This document shows positions 14,290 to 24,319 of a stretch of 37,403 bases of DNA, piece after piece. The notes beneath the pieces were generated by a model. The model was given only the letters and a program-made list of their open reading frames with translations, had not been told where the DNA came from and did no database searches. The position numbers and the translations under genes are program-made. Position 1 is the first letter of the stretch. The number at the start of each line of letters is the position of its first letter. This DNA comes from Smittium mucronatum (taxonomy: Eukaryota > Kickxellomycota > Harpellomycetes > Harpellales > Legeriomycetaceae): contig LSSL01001330.1 of the NCBI GenBank assembly GCA_001953115.1, positions 1 to 37,403 on the forward strand. Reading direction: 5' to 3'.

Positions 14290-14890
14290 NNNNNNNNNNN
14301 NNNNNNNNNNNNNNNNNNNNNNNNNNNNNNNNNNNNNNNNNNNNNNNNNNNNNNNNNNNNNNNNNNNNNNNNNNNNNNNNNNNNNNNNNNNNNNNNNNNN
14401 NNNNNNNNNNNNNNNNNNNNNNNNNNNNNNNNNNNNNNNNNNNNNNNNNNNNNNNNNNNNNNNNNNNNNNNNNNNNNNNNNNNNNNNNNNNNNNNNNNNN
14501 NNNNNNNNNNNNNNNNNNNNNNNNNNNNNNNNNNNNNNNNNNNNNNNNNNNNNNNNNNNNNNNNNNNNNNNNNNNNNNNNNNNNNNNNNNNNNNNNNNNN
14601 NNNNNNNNNNNNNNNNNNNNNNNNNNNNNNNNNNNNNNNNNNNNNNNNNNNNNNNNNNNNNNNNNNNNNNNNNNNNNNNNNNNNNNNNNNNNNNNNNNNN
14701 NNNNNNNNNNNNNNNNNNNNNNNNNNNNNNNNNNNNNNNNNNNNNNNNNNNNNNNNNNNNNNNNNNNNNNNNNNNNNNNNNNNNNNNNNNNNNNNNNNNN
14801 NNNNNNNNNNNNNNNNNNNNNNNNNNNNNNNNNNNNNNNNNNNNNNNNNNNNNNNNNNNNNNNNNNNNNNNNNNNNNNNNNNNNNNNNNN
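14290..14890. other. Assembly gap (601 N)
   Basis: A run of N bordered by five C on the left (14285-14289) and 21 C on the right (14891-14911). The true length and content are unknown. The C-runs suggest that assembly broke at a homopolymer. Open frames crossing the N run are artefacts. Confidence 0.98.
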
Positions 14891-14911
14891 CCCCCCCCCC
14901 CCCCCCCCCCC

Positions 14912-16395
14912 GAATAGGCACATTTCAATAAACACATAAGGCTTTTCTCAAGAAAGAGTTGGTCTGTTTTAATTTAGGTAATAAAATAATTTGACACATT
15001 GGGGCAAAATATAAGATTTTAAGTAAACCCGTTTTATTAATGTTTGAAAACAACGTGAAGCGCATAGATAAACGTAAATTTGGAATTATGAGAAGCTATA
15101 TTTTGTAAAAGGGATACCCAACGTCGGTTAATCAATATTTTGTATTTCCATATTAAGTGATAGATTTACAACATCCAAGATATACATATCTCGTAATTTT
15201 TAATGATTGAAACTCATTCTCGATTTCTGGGATATTGGAAATTAATGGGATAAAGCCAGCATTGGTCTTATCCCGATTGTTTTTATTTTATTTTATTTTT
15301 TAAAAAAGGAAGTGATTTATGGGTTTGAATAGCTAACCGTTATATTTATACAAATAGTATATTTTGTGAAAGAAAATAATTTGTAGCTAATAGATATTTA
15401 TTAACTCCATAAGGCGGTAGGTCGAGCGCTGTCATATTTTATTGATAAAACCGAGGAATTAGCCATTCATCGAGTTTTTTTTTTAATACGCATCGTATGT
15501 TCACACCTGTGCGTCTTTCCCATCTCTCCCAGATAGCTATTTATTCATGCGTTTGTATTTTTGCATGTACATATATATTATCCAAGTTTTTTCCATTCTT
15601 GTCTTCATCTAATTTGAATAATAATCCTCTTGGTAGTGTTAATCACTGTTTGAGGATATTCTTTAGTAGTATCTCCGAAATATAAAACATATATTTTACA
15701 ATGATTTATCTCTATGTGCTAATACATTAAAAAAATTAGACCTAGCTCGGTTACAAGATTTTTCCAAATTCAATATCGCTCATATTCTGTGTATTAGAAT
15801 CGAATTTAAAATTGAGTTTCGGATTTCGGACTTGATCGGTATTACAGTGAATTGAGGCATTACCGATATGGAATATTTTTTTTGGTCTTAATATTGCGTG
15901 ATTGTTGAGCAATAATGCAACGATTCAACACAATTTATTTTTTCGTTCAGAACGTGTTATTATTCGTCAATTCGATTAGTTGAGCTTGATATGTTATCAA
16001 TTTTTCCCTAAAATGACACCTATCAACATATAATCCAATGGTATTCTTTTTTCAAAAACTCTATAATTATTAATCTTTGAATCAGAAAAAATATATAATT
16101 TTATTTTAGCAAGAAAGATGATTTGGCTGGAAACTATAAAATTTTTTCTGATACGTCGTGATTTGATAAGTATGTCTTAAAGTCTAATTTTAATCTTGAG
16201 ACGAAGAGACCGGGATTTCAATTTAACAAATTTGATTCATTGTGGTTTCTCTTCCCCACAAATCTCATAAAGGAGCAATATATATCTCTCGAATTCTCTT
16301 AAATACCTTCAATCTCTATTTGACATTTTTGAGTTTTGGATATAACTGCACTTCTGGATATTTAAAATTTGATAAGGCTGTATTATATTCTCAGT
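14912..16395. other. Intergenic region upstream of siroheme synthase
   Basis: Somewhat less AT-rich than the desert to its left, but without a supportable gene. A 62-codon frame at 15497-15685 is short, Cys/Phe/Ser-rich and unlike any family I know. The last 200 bp before the siroheme synthase ATG contain pyrimidine-rich stretches and TATATAT at about 16279, which could belong to its promoter. I found no CACGTG motif of the kind bound by sulfur-gene regulators in yeasts. Confidence 0.5.
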
Positions 16396-18129
16396 ATGGC
16401 TATCGCTTCCAAGTATCCTGATCCCATAGGTGGCGGCTCTTTCATCGTTGCTTACAGAGCTAAAAACAAGAATGTTCTCGTGATTGGTGGTGGAGAAGTT
16501 GCCGCAGGAAGAGTATACAATTCTCTCGATTCAGATATGATCGTCACGGTTCTGTCTCCTAAATTAAACGATGAACTGAAGTACAGGCATTCAAAAAGAC
16601 AAATTACTTGGGTAGAGGATATCTTCCAAGATCATTATCTTGAAAATATGGATATGGTCCTTTCAACGATCGATGATCCGATCGAATCCCGAAGAATCGT
16701 TGATTTATGCAATGAAAAAAAGATTCCTGTAAACGCAGCTGATATTAATGATCTATGCGACTTTTGGTTCATGTCTATGCATCGCGATGGGGCTCTGCAA
16801 GTAGCAGTTGCAACTAACTCAAAAGCCCCCAGATTAGCTAATAGGTTGAGGAGACACATTGCAAATACATTACCTCCAGGTGTTGGAACCGCTATTGATA
16901 AAATTGGTCAGCTAAGAGCCAAAATAAAAAGCGGCGATCCTGGGGCCGAAAATGTTTCGAAACGAATGACTTGGATGAAACAGCTATGCGATTATTGGCC
17001 TATAGAGGAGTTATCAAAAATAAATCCTCAAGATATTGATGAGCTATTCGACTCATACATTAAACAGCTAGATCCAAAAAATGTTAAAATATCAATATCT
17101 GAAAAATCCGAGCTACCTACTTCGCAGGTCGCTAGTGATATAAATGCTGATCCCGTATCCGCTGAAAAGGCTTTAGAAGATGAGGTGCCTAAAAGCGAGG
17201 ATTCTGAAATCTTAGAAAGCTTTTCAAATTTGAACATAGCTGATTCAAACGACAAATCTTCAGATCAAAAACTTGAAAATGAAACTGATTCTGTCTATAT
17301 GACTGATAACCCCTGTAAATCCAGAATCGATTCTAACTTGAATTGTAAAGGTGAAATTTACCTAATTGGTGCTGGACTTGGAGAGCCCGATCTGTTGACA
17401 GTAAGAGCCTTCGATCTCCTTCAAAAGGCTGATTTAGTTCTTGCTGATAAACTTATTCCTGAAGCTGTATTAAAAATCGTTAAAACTCCCGACGTCTTTA
17501 TTGCACGAAAATTCCCTGGAATAGCCGATCTCGCTCAACAAGAATTATATATCCGTGGTTTAGATGCCTTAAAAGCCGGTAAAACAGTAGTCCGTCTTAA
17601 GCAAGGTGATTCCTTCGTGTATGGTCGTGGCGGCGAAGAAATTTTGTTTTTCGAATCACATGGATTCAAATGCCATGTAATACCCGGTCTTACGAGTGCT
17701 ATCGCAGGACCAGGTTTCAACAGAATACCCCTTACTCACAGAGGCGTGGCTGACCAAATTCTCGTGCTGTCAGGCAACAATAGATTTAACACTCTCCCTC
17801 AAGTCCCCCCTTTCTTAGAATCCCGCACCCTCGTCTTCTTGATGGCTATAAAAAAATTGAATGAGGTTGTTAGTATGTTAATTGATCAGGATTACCCAAG
17901 GTCACTGCCAACTGCAATTCTAGAAAATGCTGGATGTTCAAACCAACGAAAAATCGTCGGAACGTTAGAGTCTATAGTCGAAATAGTTCAAAGACTAGGC
18001 ACTAATCCTCCAGGATTGCTCGTTATTGGACATGCAATAAATGTCCTGAGCTCTGAAAACCTGGTCGATGGCCTGGATTTGGGTTATAAAGATCTTATCA
18101 GCAAACAGCCAACAAATGAATGTGAATAG
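16396..18129 (+). CDS. Siroheme synthase: Met8-type dehydrogenase/ferrochelatase fused to uroporphyrinogen-III methyltransferase
   Basis: A 577-residue intronless protein predicted to make siroheme, the cofactor of sulfite and nitrite reductases, from uroporphyrinogen III. Residues about 10-215 are Met8/CysG-B-like: the NAD-binding GGGEVAAGR lies at 31-39, and VNAADINDLCDF contains Asp116, aligned by eye with the catalytic Asp of Met8 and CysG. Residues about 225-318 form an acidic, Ser-rich linker. Residues 319-565 are an SUMT (CobA/Met1-like) domain: GAGLGEPDLLT at 325-335, RLKQGDSFVYGRGGEE at 400-415, and PGLTSA with IPLTHRGVAD at 430-453. The domain order is that of bacterial CysG. I chose the ATG at 16396 because the frame reaches upstream only to a TTG at 16369, and fungal Met8 proteins begin close to this point. 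A TTCTCAG just before the ATG could also be a splice acceptor, so an upstream exon is not excluded. The two activities are inferred from motifs. Confidence 0.93.
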   Translation: MAIASKYPDPIGGGSFIVAYRAKNKNVLVIGGGEVAAGRVYNSLDSDMIVTVLSPKLNDELKYRHSKRQITWVEDIFQDHYLENMDMVLSTIDDPIESRRIVDLCNEKKIPVNAADINDLCDFWFMSMHRDGALQVAVATNSKAPRLANRLRRHIANTLPPGVGTAIDKIGQLRAKIKSGDPGAENVSKRMTWMKQLCDYWPIEELSKINPQDIDELFDSYIKQLDPKNVKISISEKSELPTSQVASDINADPVSAEKALEDEVPKSEDSEILESFSNLNIADSNDKSSDQKLENETDSVYMTDNPCKSRIDSNLNCKGEIYLIGAGLGEPDLLTVRAFDLLQKADLVLADKLIPEAVLKIVKTPDVFIARKFPGIADLAQQELYIRGLDALKAGKTVVRLKQGDSFVYGRGGEEILFFESHGFKCHVIPGLTSAIAGPGFNRIPLTHRGVADQILVLSGNNRFNTLPQVPPFLESRTLVFLMAIKKLNEVVSMLIDQDYPRSLPTAILENAGCSNQRKIVGTLESIVEIVQRLGTNPPGLLVIGHAINVLSSENLVDGLDLGYKDLISKQPTNECE

Positions 18130-21129
18130 TTTCTTTCTGCCCTCAATCTTAATTTTTGTTTTGAAGTTATCTTTTCCCTAAATTAATCTTTTTGTTCCGT
18201 ATTTGTATAATCCATAATTCCCTCCCCAATTGCTCTTCAAAATCATAATTTCTACATGTAGTTTTTAATTTTATTTTAAAGCTTTCAATTGAACTAGAGC
18301 ATCAAATACATTTTACACTTTAAATAACAAATATTCTTTTTTTTACCAAATGATTAACTGCTGTCTTCTATATTTTTTTTCTTGCGGTTTGTGATATAAA
18401 TTAGCTGATTTAGACATACGTTATTCGAATTTATTATTTTTAGTGTAGTAATTTCAGATTCTGATTTCCTTATGAGAAGTTTACAATACTGTCATTATTA
18501 CCAAAATCGAATGAGCTTTTGGGATTTATTAACCCATCTTTTATTTACATTTGATAAAATCACAAAAAAGCTTTTGTTTCACCATTTTTTATTTTTCCAT
18601 ACAGTTTCAAAATCTATAATTTAATTTTAAAAATGATACTTTATTTCTTTCTCCAAAAGATAATATTCTATCCCAAATACCTTATAATTCCTTTCAAATC
18701 CTTTTAATAACTTTTTTTTTATAAAGAACTCAAAGCACTATTTTTCAAGTATTTTTTGCAATGGTAGTCCAAAAAATATTTAGATGTTCTTTGGGACTAT
18801 TGCTCTTACTTTTAATCGCATTCTTATACTTCAACGCATGTATTTTTTTTTGTTATATTTGTAGTGTAATACACCAAGTGAATTTTTTTAAATTGTTTTA
18901 ATCCTTAAAAAAAATATTCTTCTTATTGACTATTAACTCATAGAATCAGCCAACTTCAAGTTTAATCTGCTATATTTACTTAAATCATCGAATCGGTTTA
19001 TAGATAATACTTTTGCCCTTTACAAAAACAAGGAATTAAATAAAGGTATTCTATTTAAGAGCCAATTCAAATAAAAGAAAAAAAAAAAGAAAATTTCCCT
19101 TATCGATAGTTGATAAAAAGATTGGAGAGATAGAGGGGGGGGATATCGCCAAAAATGTAAAGATAAATATAATCATGACTTTTCTGTTTAAAACAAGTTA
19201 TAATTTAAAGAATAGAATCTCCTACATTTGTATTTTTTTAAAAAAAAATGAAAATAATAAAGAGGTTAGATTCAGCTAAAAATATATGAATCATTTGTTA
19301 ATTTATTCTTTTTACGATAATTTACATTAATTCTGCTATAAATATATATTAAATTTGTAAATTTCACTTTCTTTATGAAACTCGGTTGGTATTTTCTTAC
19401 CCAACCTAGTTTTTCTATATTTAAGCCTATTCCAAATAAGACAAGAACAACCAGAGCAAAGAAAGTTGTGGGGTGAAAAAATAATCTTATTCTTTTTTAT
19501 GATTTTCTTGGGACCTTTTAAAACTTTTTGGATAAATACCACAGAATTTTTCATAATTTCAACTAACTCAATAGCTGGAAATAACAACAAACCCCAATAC
19601 TTGGTATAATCAATATATATTATCAAAAAATATTATTATTGGAGACTGTAAGTACACATTACTTCTCTTAAATCTGTGAAAACGCACCCAAGATATTGAA
19701 ACAGTCAACCAAAAATAAATCATTTCATGCAATTTATTGAAACTAAAATAATTGCTAGTGATAAAATTTTTATCTATTGGGATTATGGACATCTTAATTC
19801 TAATAATTTGGGTTAGAATTAATAAATTTTTTTTTTAATTATTGAATAGCTAAAAAAAAAATACCAAAAGACTTCTATCTATTTACACCTAATCTAATTT
19901 TTTCACAAAAAAAAAAGCCAATTAGTAAAATTTAAATTTTACGCTGCGATCAATAACAAAAAATCCGAGAAAAATAAAATATTGACATTGTTTTTAGACA
20001 TTTCTGGCTGTAGGATAAAAAGCTCAAATTTAAAGCACGGTTTCAAAGCTCGCCACATAATTAACTTATTTTAGGATAAAATGGGAGGAAAATAAACTTA
20101 TTTTTAGGATCTGTTACGGAGGATAAAGAGCCAATAGTGATTTTTTCAAAACATTGAGATTTTTACGAAAGACTAATATCTAAATCGTATATGGTTTTGG
20201 CTAGAAATTTAATTGAGTGCCCGAGTCTGATTCTTTGATCTTATATGCAAGAAATTAAGAACATTTAATTATTAAAACAAATCCTCTTATATTTAATAAG
20301 CTATAAAGTTTTTTTTCTCGTTACTGGATTACCTTTATGTTTTCGTCTGGATGTCATCATGCCTACATGGCCACTTGTGAATTTATTTATTATTGTTTTT
20401 TGAAAGAGCTTTTTTCGGTGATTCTTCATTATATAGTCATCAGGTTAATTTTTTTTTCAAAAGTTTTACTTTTCGATAATTATTCGGAAGGCAGATTTAG
20501 AAAAAATCAATTGTATAGGTTTAATGAAGCATAGTTTATTTTTTGGGCAAAAAAATCATAGGAATCTTTCGGATTAACCTGAGATTTAACTATTATTTGC
20601 AGAATCTATCACTTTTGCAAGATCTATTATCGTCAATATCTCTAACTTTTACCCTCAGAAAAAAAAAGAGTACAAGTGATATGAGTTTAAAATCTTTTAT
20701 AGATGAAATTTATCAGCATTTTTTTTAATTGCAGACTTTTTTAACTAATGCTTGTTCATCCTGCTTGGTTTATTTGCGCTATTTTATATATGAATTTATC
20801 GCATTTTTGTGCATATGTTTTATATAAACTTCCCTTTCATATAATGGGTTATGGTGGGGGGATGGAGGGGGGGGGGAGTTACCTCTGTGTTACAAGAAAT
20901 ATCGAAGTTTGTCATGTAAAAAACTGGGCATCAACACACTTTCATTTCATGTTTTATCATTCGTGTGCTTATATAGTTCTTGTTTTGTCTCTCTGGATTT
21001 TTTTCACGCTTGTAATTTCCTAAAAACATAGCGTAAAATACCAGATAAATACTTGAGTTTTTTAAAAGTATCCAATAAATGAAAAGCTAATAAGTTTTTT
21101 TTACTTACTTGTATCCTACCAAATGTTTT
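18130..21129. other. AT-rich intergenic region
   Basis: About 3 kb downstream of siroheme synthase. It holds G-runs at 19135-19142, 20856-20861 and 20867-20876. Frames at 19336-19626 (-), 20337-20534 (+), 20543-20728 (+) and 20748-21023 (+) are 60 to 96 codons long, hydrophobic or of low complexity, and unrecognised; I treat them as chance. No exact AATAAA follows the siroheme synthase stop within 200 bp, so its poly(A) site is undefined. Confidence 0.55.
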
Positions 21130-21783
21130 TAACCTATCCCTCCGAAGGAATGCCCCTAAGGGTGAAATAACTTGCCGTGGTTTAAGGGCTTATATTGTAC
21201 TTCTAAAAGTACACTAGACCAAAAATTCACGCAGCGTTGTACTATTCTTGGTTGTGAATAGTGGAGACAGTGCACAGCGATTCGGAGGACAGCGATTCCA
21301 GAGGAGGTCCATCTAGAAACAGGATGAACCGACCGTTTAGCACAGCTGAGACATAGTCTAGTGCACAAGTCCAACGTTCGACAGTCAGACGGATCTCAGC
21401 ATCTAACAGCTATTTGTAGGAAAGCCATGTCAATCAATCCCACGTTTGGGTAGGAGCATAATTTTATTAATCCTGTTAGAAGTAGGCTCTGGCTAGGAGC
21501 TCGATAGCTTCAACTAACTATTGTTCGTTGGCTAAGAGCTTAATTCTTTACTGCTTGTAACCTCAGTCATACACCTACTTGAAGCAATGCCAGGATATTA
21601 TTTGGTGGTTAGTAGATTGCACTCTTTTCCCGTAGGTACGCAGCCGGTAGTCCGGGAGAGGAGAATATTGTAGTTGGTATAATAATCTTTTCTATACGTC
21701 TTTTTCTTTTCTTTTTATTTTTTTAGTATAGTTTTTAATGACGTTATCTTACAATAAAATTCCGTGATACAAAAAAAAAAAAA
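21130..21783 (+). repeat. Poly(A)-tailed hairpin-rich retroposed repeat, copy 2 (longer)
   Basis: From 21312 onward this matches 1-469. It extends about 180 bp further 5' than the window shows for copy 1. It ends with AATAAA (21753-21758) and 13 A (21771-21783). The extra 5' part is also full of hairpins: CCC/GGG at 21153-21162 and GTACTT/AAGTAC at 21197-21212, both with loop CTAA, and ACTATTC/GAATAGT at 21241-21262. It also has an imperfect tandem ACAGCGATTC at about 21275-21300. The left boundary is set by the change in base composition and is approximate. I found no convincing target-site duplication. The minus-strand frame at 21156-21374 is not credible as a gene. Identity is open: SINE, LINE 3' end, or a retroposed non-coding RNA. 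Confidence 0.8.
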
Positions 21784-22501
21784 TATTCGAAACTAAGCTA
21801 TAAATTTTTAAACATAGGTTTTATTAGGTATGTGGCATTTGAAATTTCTAGTATCCATAAAGCCAGTTTAGGTGGGTAGCTCTTCTACAATGAGCTAAAA
21901 AAACGTGATTTCGATAACACACTAAATTCTTTGCCACTATGCTGTAGTTAATATGGAATTGATTGAAGCAAATGTGTAGAAAATTTATTGATTCAATTGA
22001 GTGAGTAAAGGTGCATTTTTTCGGTAATTATTACGCAAAAAAAAGATTTCTTTTAATAAAAATGTACAAAATAATAGAACGATTAATATGTGATGAACTT
22101 GGATACAAATTTTATCATCAATGATTGAAAATAATTAAGATGATATCTAAAAACGCCATTCTTTATGAAACATTTATTTTGGCTAAGGGAAAAAGAAGAA
22201 ATCATGAAAATATATCTGAAATATCACAGATGAAAAAAATTGTGGCAACAGTTGTACTAATAAAGAGCGAGAAAGAAATGACAAAAACATATCTGTTTAA
22301 AGATTAGTAAATTACAGAACTCAGCAATTGGACAAACACAAAAAAAGTACAAATGACTTTTTTGAACGCTAAATGGGCTAAAGAGCAAATAATAGCGGAT
22401 GTAGACACAGCTGGAAAGGAACATAATGAGAGCGGCTGTTTTATGAAGGATCGGAGTCACTCCATAAAATTCTAAGGGATTTTTGGGAAAATAAATAAAT
22501 A
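21784..22501. other. Intergenic region, probably including the 3' UTR of the SSXT gene
   Basis: Between the repeat and the stop codon of the minus-strand SSXT-domain gene. Frames at 22125-22307 (+) and 22257-22460 (-) are about 60 codons, overlap each other and are unrecognised. The part nearest 22500 is slightly GC-richer and probably transcribed as 3' UTR on the minus strand. Confidence 0.5.
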
Positions 22502-23177
22502 TTACTTGTAGGATGGTAGAACAACTCCCGTAGGTAATTTGAAAGGGGGTTGGGGGATGTACATATCCTTGTCACCATCTTTCAAGTAATCAAAGTTAAT
22601 CTCGTCATGTGGCTCACAAACAATTTGGACTATTTTGTTGCAGGGTACTGTTTGTTTTAGGGATAATAAGGCGGCTTTATCAGCCTCGTCTAATGTACGC
22701 TTGGCTTCCTTTGAGCGCTCTAAATGCAATTCCTTCCATGCATTTACGTATGCTTTGTGCTCGATTTTCGCCTGCTCCAATAGCTGAATTAGATGCTTAG
22801 GTTTTTCTCCCTGAACATTAATAGAAAAATCTGGTTCATTCTAAAAAAAAGTTATATATTGGTATAAAAGATCATTTTAAAGGAGAGTGATGAAAAAGGA
22901 GAATGTTTATAAATGAATGAACAGTTACAGCTGTGGGATTCAGATAATAATCAGCAACAGTAGACATATATTTTAAATTTGATTGTAATTTTCTTTGATA
23001 AATCATGTATTCGAAATCACCAACGAGACCCATATTTTGATATTCTTTGCATAGATTAATAAGCTCCTCATTGATGTTCAGTACTATATCCATTATTTTG
23101 GGCTTTATAGTCGGAATATAGGCCTTTAAGGTCTTTCTGTTGATAGTGGAGAACTCGGGTTGTTCATCTTTCTCCAT
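22502..23177 (-). CDS. SSXT/SS18-domain protein (possible SWI/SNF-type co-activator subunit)
   Basis: Two exons on the minus strand, 23177-22929 and 22840-22502, separated by an 88-bp intron (GTAACT...TTTTTTAG) at a codon boundary, encode 195 residues. Residues about 28-77 resemble the N-terminal SSXT domain of human SS18 and plant GIF proteins: NINEELINLCKEYQNMG, then YQRKLQSNLKYMSTVAD, with the typical N-E-LI, QN-G, YQ-LQ-NL-Y and AD positions. SS18 is a subunit of SWI/SNF (BAF) chromatin-remodelling complexes. Residues about 95-140 look helical and charged (KIEHKAYVNAWKELHLERS). The tail ends in a Pro-rich segment. The Gln/Gly/Tyr-rich C-terminus of animal SS18 is absent. Without splicing, the first exon would read through to a stop after 101 codons. 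The gene is divergent from the one at 23540. The domain call rests on pattern memory, and complex membership is inference. Confidence 0.78.
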
Positions 23178-23539
23178 TTGAAAGTTTGATATATTATGTA
23201 TACAAAAATAAGCGACTTTGTAACTGAGACGAAACTCGGACTAATACTTAGCTTATTTATCCCTTATTTCAATTGAGTCCCAATGATTTTCAGTTTTATG
23301 AATCAATTGGGATTTATCAATCATACTATTGGATTATTTAAATAAACCAGCAAACCCAGATAAAATAACCAGTAGGTTGGATTATTTTTTTTAAACCCAG
23401 AGAATTAATAAACAAATCAAGCATGGAGAGTATAAGTCTGTTTCCCGTCTCAAATATAATAGCTGTAATTACATAGACATTAAATATAATATAATAAATA
23501 AAGGAATAAATATTCAAATATTTATACATCATTAGTAGT
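23178..23539. promoter_or_regulatory. Divergent promoter region with CCAAT boxes
   Basis: These 362 bp separate the start codons of two divergently transcribed genes and should hold both promoters. CCAAT occurs at 23280-23284, and its complement ATTGG at 23306-23310 and 23328-23332. The first two lie in an imperfect inverted repeat (CCCAATGATT with AATCAATTGGG). CCAAT boxes are bound by the HAP/NF-Y complex in fungi and are common in two-way promoters. Use of these sites is inferred. Confidence 0.5.
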
Positions 23540-23971
23540 ATGGATTTCCGGAAAACTTTAGCAAACGAAATCAAAACCATTGATGAGTTAATGCAAAGAG
23601 TAGTAGATTGTACTCTGAACCCTCTAGCTCCCGGAAACGATGTACCTCTGGAATTGTATATCGATACTATTTCAAAAATCGAAGAAAAAATCTCAATTTT
23701 GCCCCGAAATTTGCCTACAAAATCTTTAAAAGCCGCCAGAACCTCGCCAGACGAGCAGGTCTAACCCCCCCCACTCTAATATACCCAACAATTTTAATAC
23801 TTAAAATTTTTCATTTATGTGATTTTAAATATTTAGGTTGCTGACATTAAACTACGAGTGGAGAAAAAGAAGGATATTTATGCTAAATATGCTAAACATT
23901 TTGAAAATACTTGTGAAAATCTAGAAAGAATGCAGGAAATGAATACAGAAGAACTCTCTAGAATGAAATGA
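23540..23971 (+). CDS. Small two-exon protein, unrecognised, C-terminal coiled coil likely
   Basis: Exons 23540-23758 and 23837-23971 flank a 78-bp intron (GTCTAA...ATTTAG, codon boundary) and encode 117 residues. The first exon hits a stop directly after the donor, while the second restores a clean frame of normal codon use. Residues 1-25 look helical (LANEIKTIDELMQRVV), 26-37 are Pro/Gly-containing (NPLAPGNDVPLE), 38-52 helical again, and 74-117 strongly charged and helical (KLRVEKKKDIYAKYAKHF), fitting a coiled coil. There is no signal peptide or membrane segment. The size and shape would suit a small subunit of a nuclear complex such as Mediator or a kinetochore complex, but I cannot name it. 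It shares a promoter region with the SSXT gene and a poly(A) region with eIF6. The donor GTCTAA is less usual than GTAAGT. Confidence 0.75.
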
Positions 23972-24108
23972 TTCCTGATTTCAGACTAGTATAGGATTTG
24001 TATATAGTTCCCACCCCCTTTTTGTTAGATGGGAATAATTCAAAAGTGTAAAAAATATATATGCTGCCTTATCAAACTAAATCTCCTTAAAATTAAAAAA
24101 AATTAAAC

Positions 24109-24123
24109 AATAAAAACTTTATT
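24109..24123. terminator. Palindromic poly(A) signal shared by convergent genes
   Basis: The 15-bp AATAAAAACTTTATT reads AATAAA on the plus strand (24109-24114), 138 bp after the stop of the gene at 23540, and AATAAA on the minus strand (24123-24118), about 200 bp after the stop of eIF6. One short site could therefore serve 3' end formation for both convergent genes. Function is inferred from sequence and position only. Confidence 0.55.
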
Positions 24124-24319
24124 CATATTCTAACTGTTATCATTACACACGTGTGCCGGAATAGTGTTTTTCATCGACTTACAATATTTTATATTTTGAA
24201 AATTAAAAAAAAGTGCTATATAAAAACACTATATTAATTTTAAGAAAGAAAACGGATGAAAAAAGGTGTATGAAGAGAAGCAAAGCCGAGAAAAAAAAAA
24301 TAACTGAGGGATAAACAAT

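Noticed and set aside
14230..14939. Five long open frames on both strands across the gap
   Set aside because: They consist of N read as X, with Pro or Gly from C-runs; artefacts.
16369..16395. Nine extra codons at the start of siroheme synthase
   Set aside because: The first codon is TTG, not ATG, and the ATG at 16396 fits the family start.
16635..17720. Minus-strand frames inside siroheme synthase
   Set aside because: Shadows of the real gene on the opposite strand.
20748..21023. 91-codon frame with membrane-like composition
   Set aside because: It crosses a G-run tract, has no motif, and its length is within chance for this region.
23608..23844. Alternative plus-strand frame overlapping the small gene
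   Set aside because: Overlaps the intron-containing gene in another frame; codons and peptide are less protein-like.
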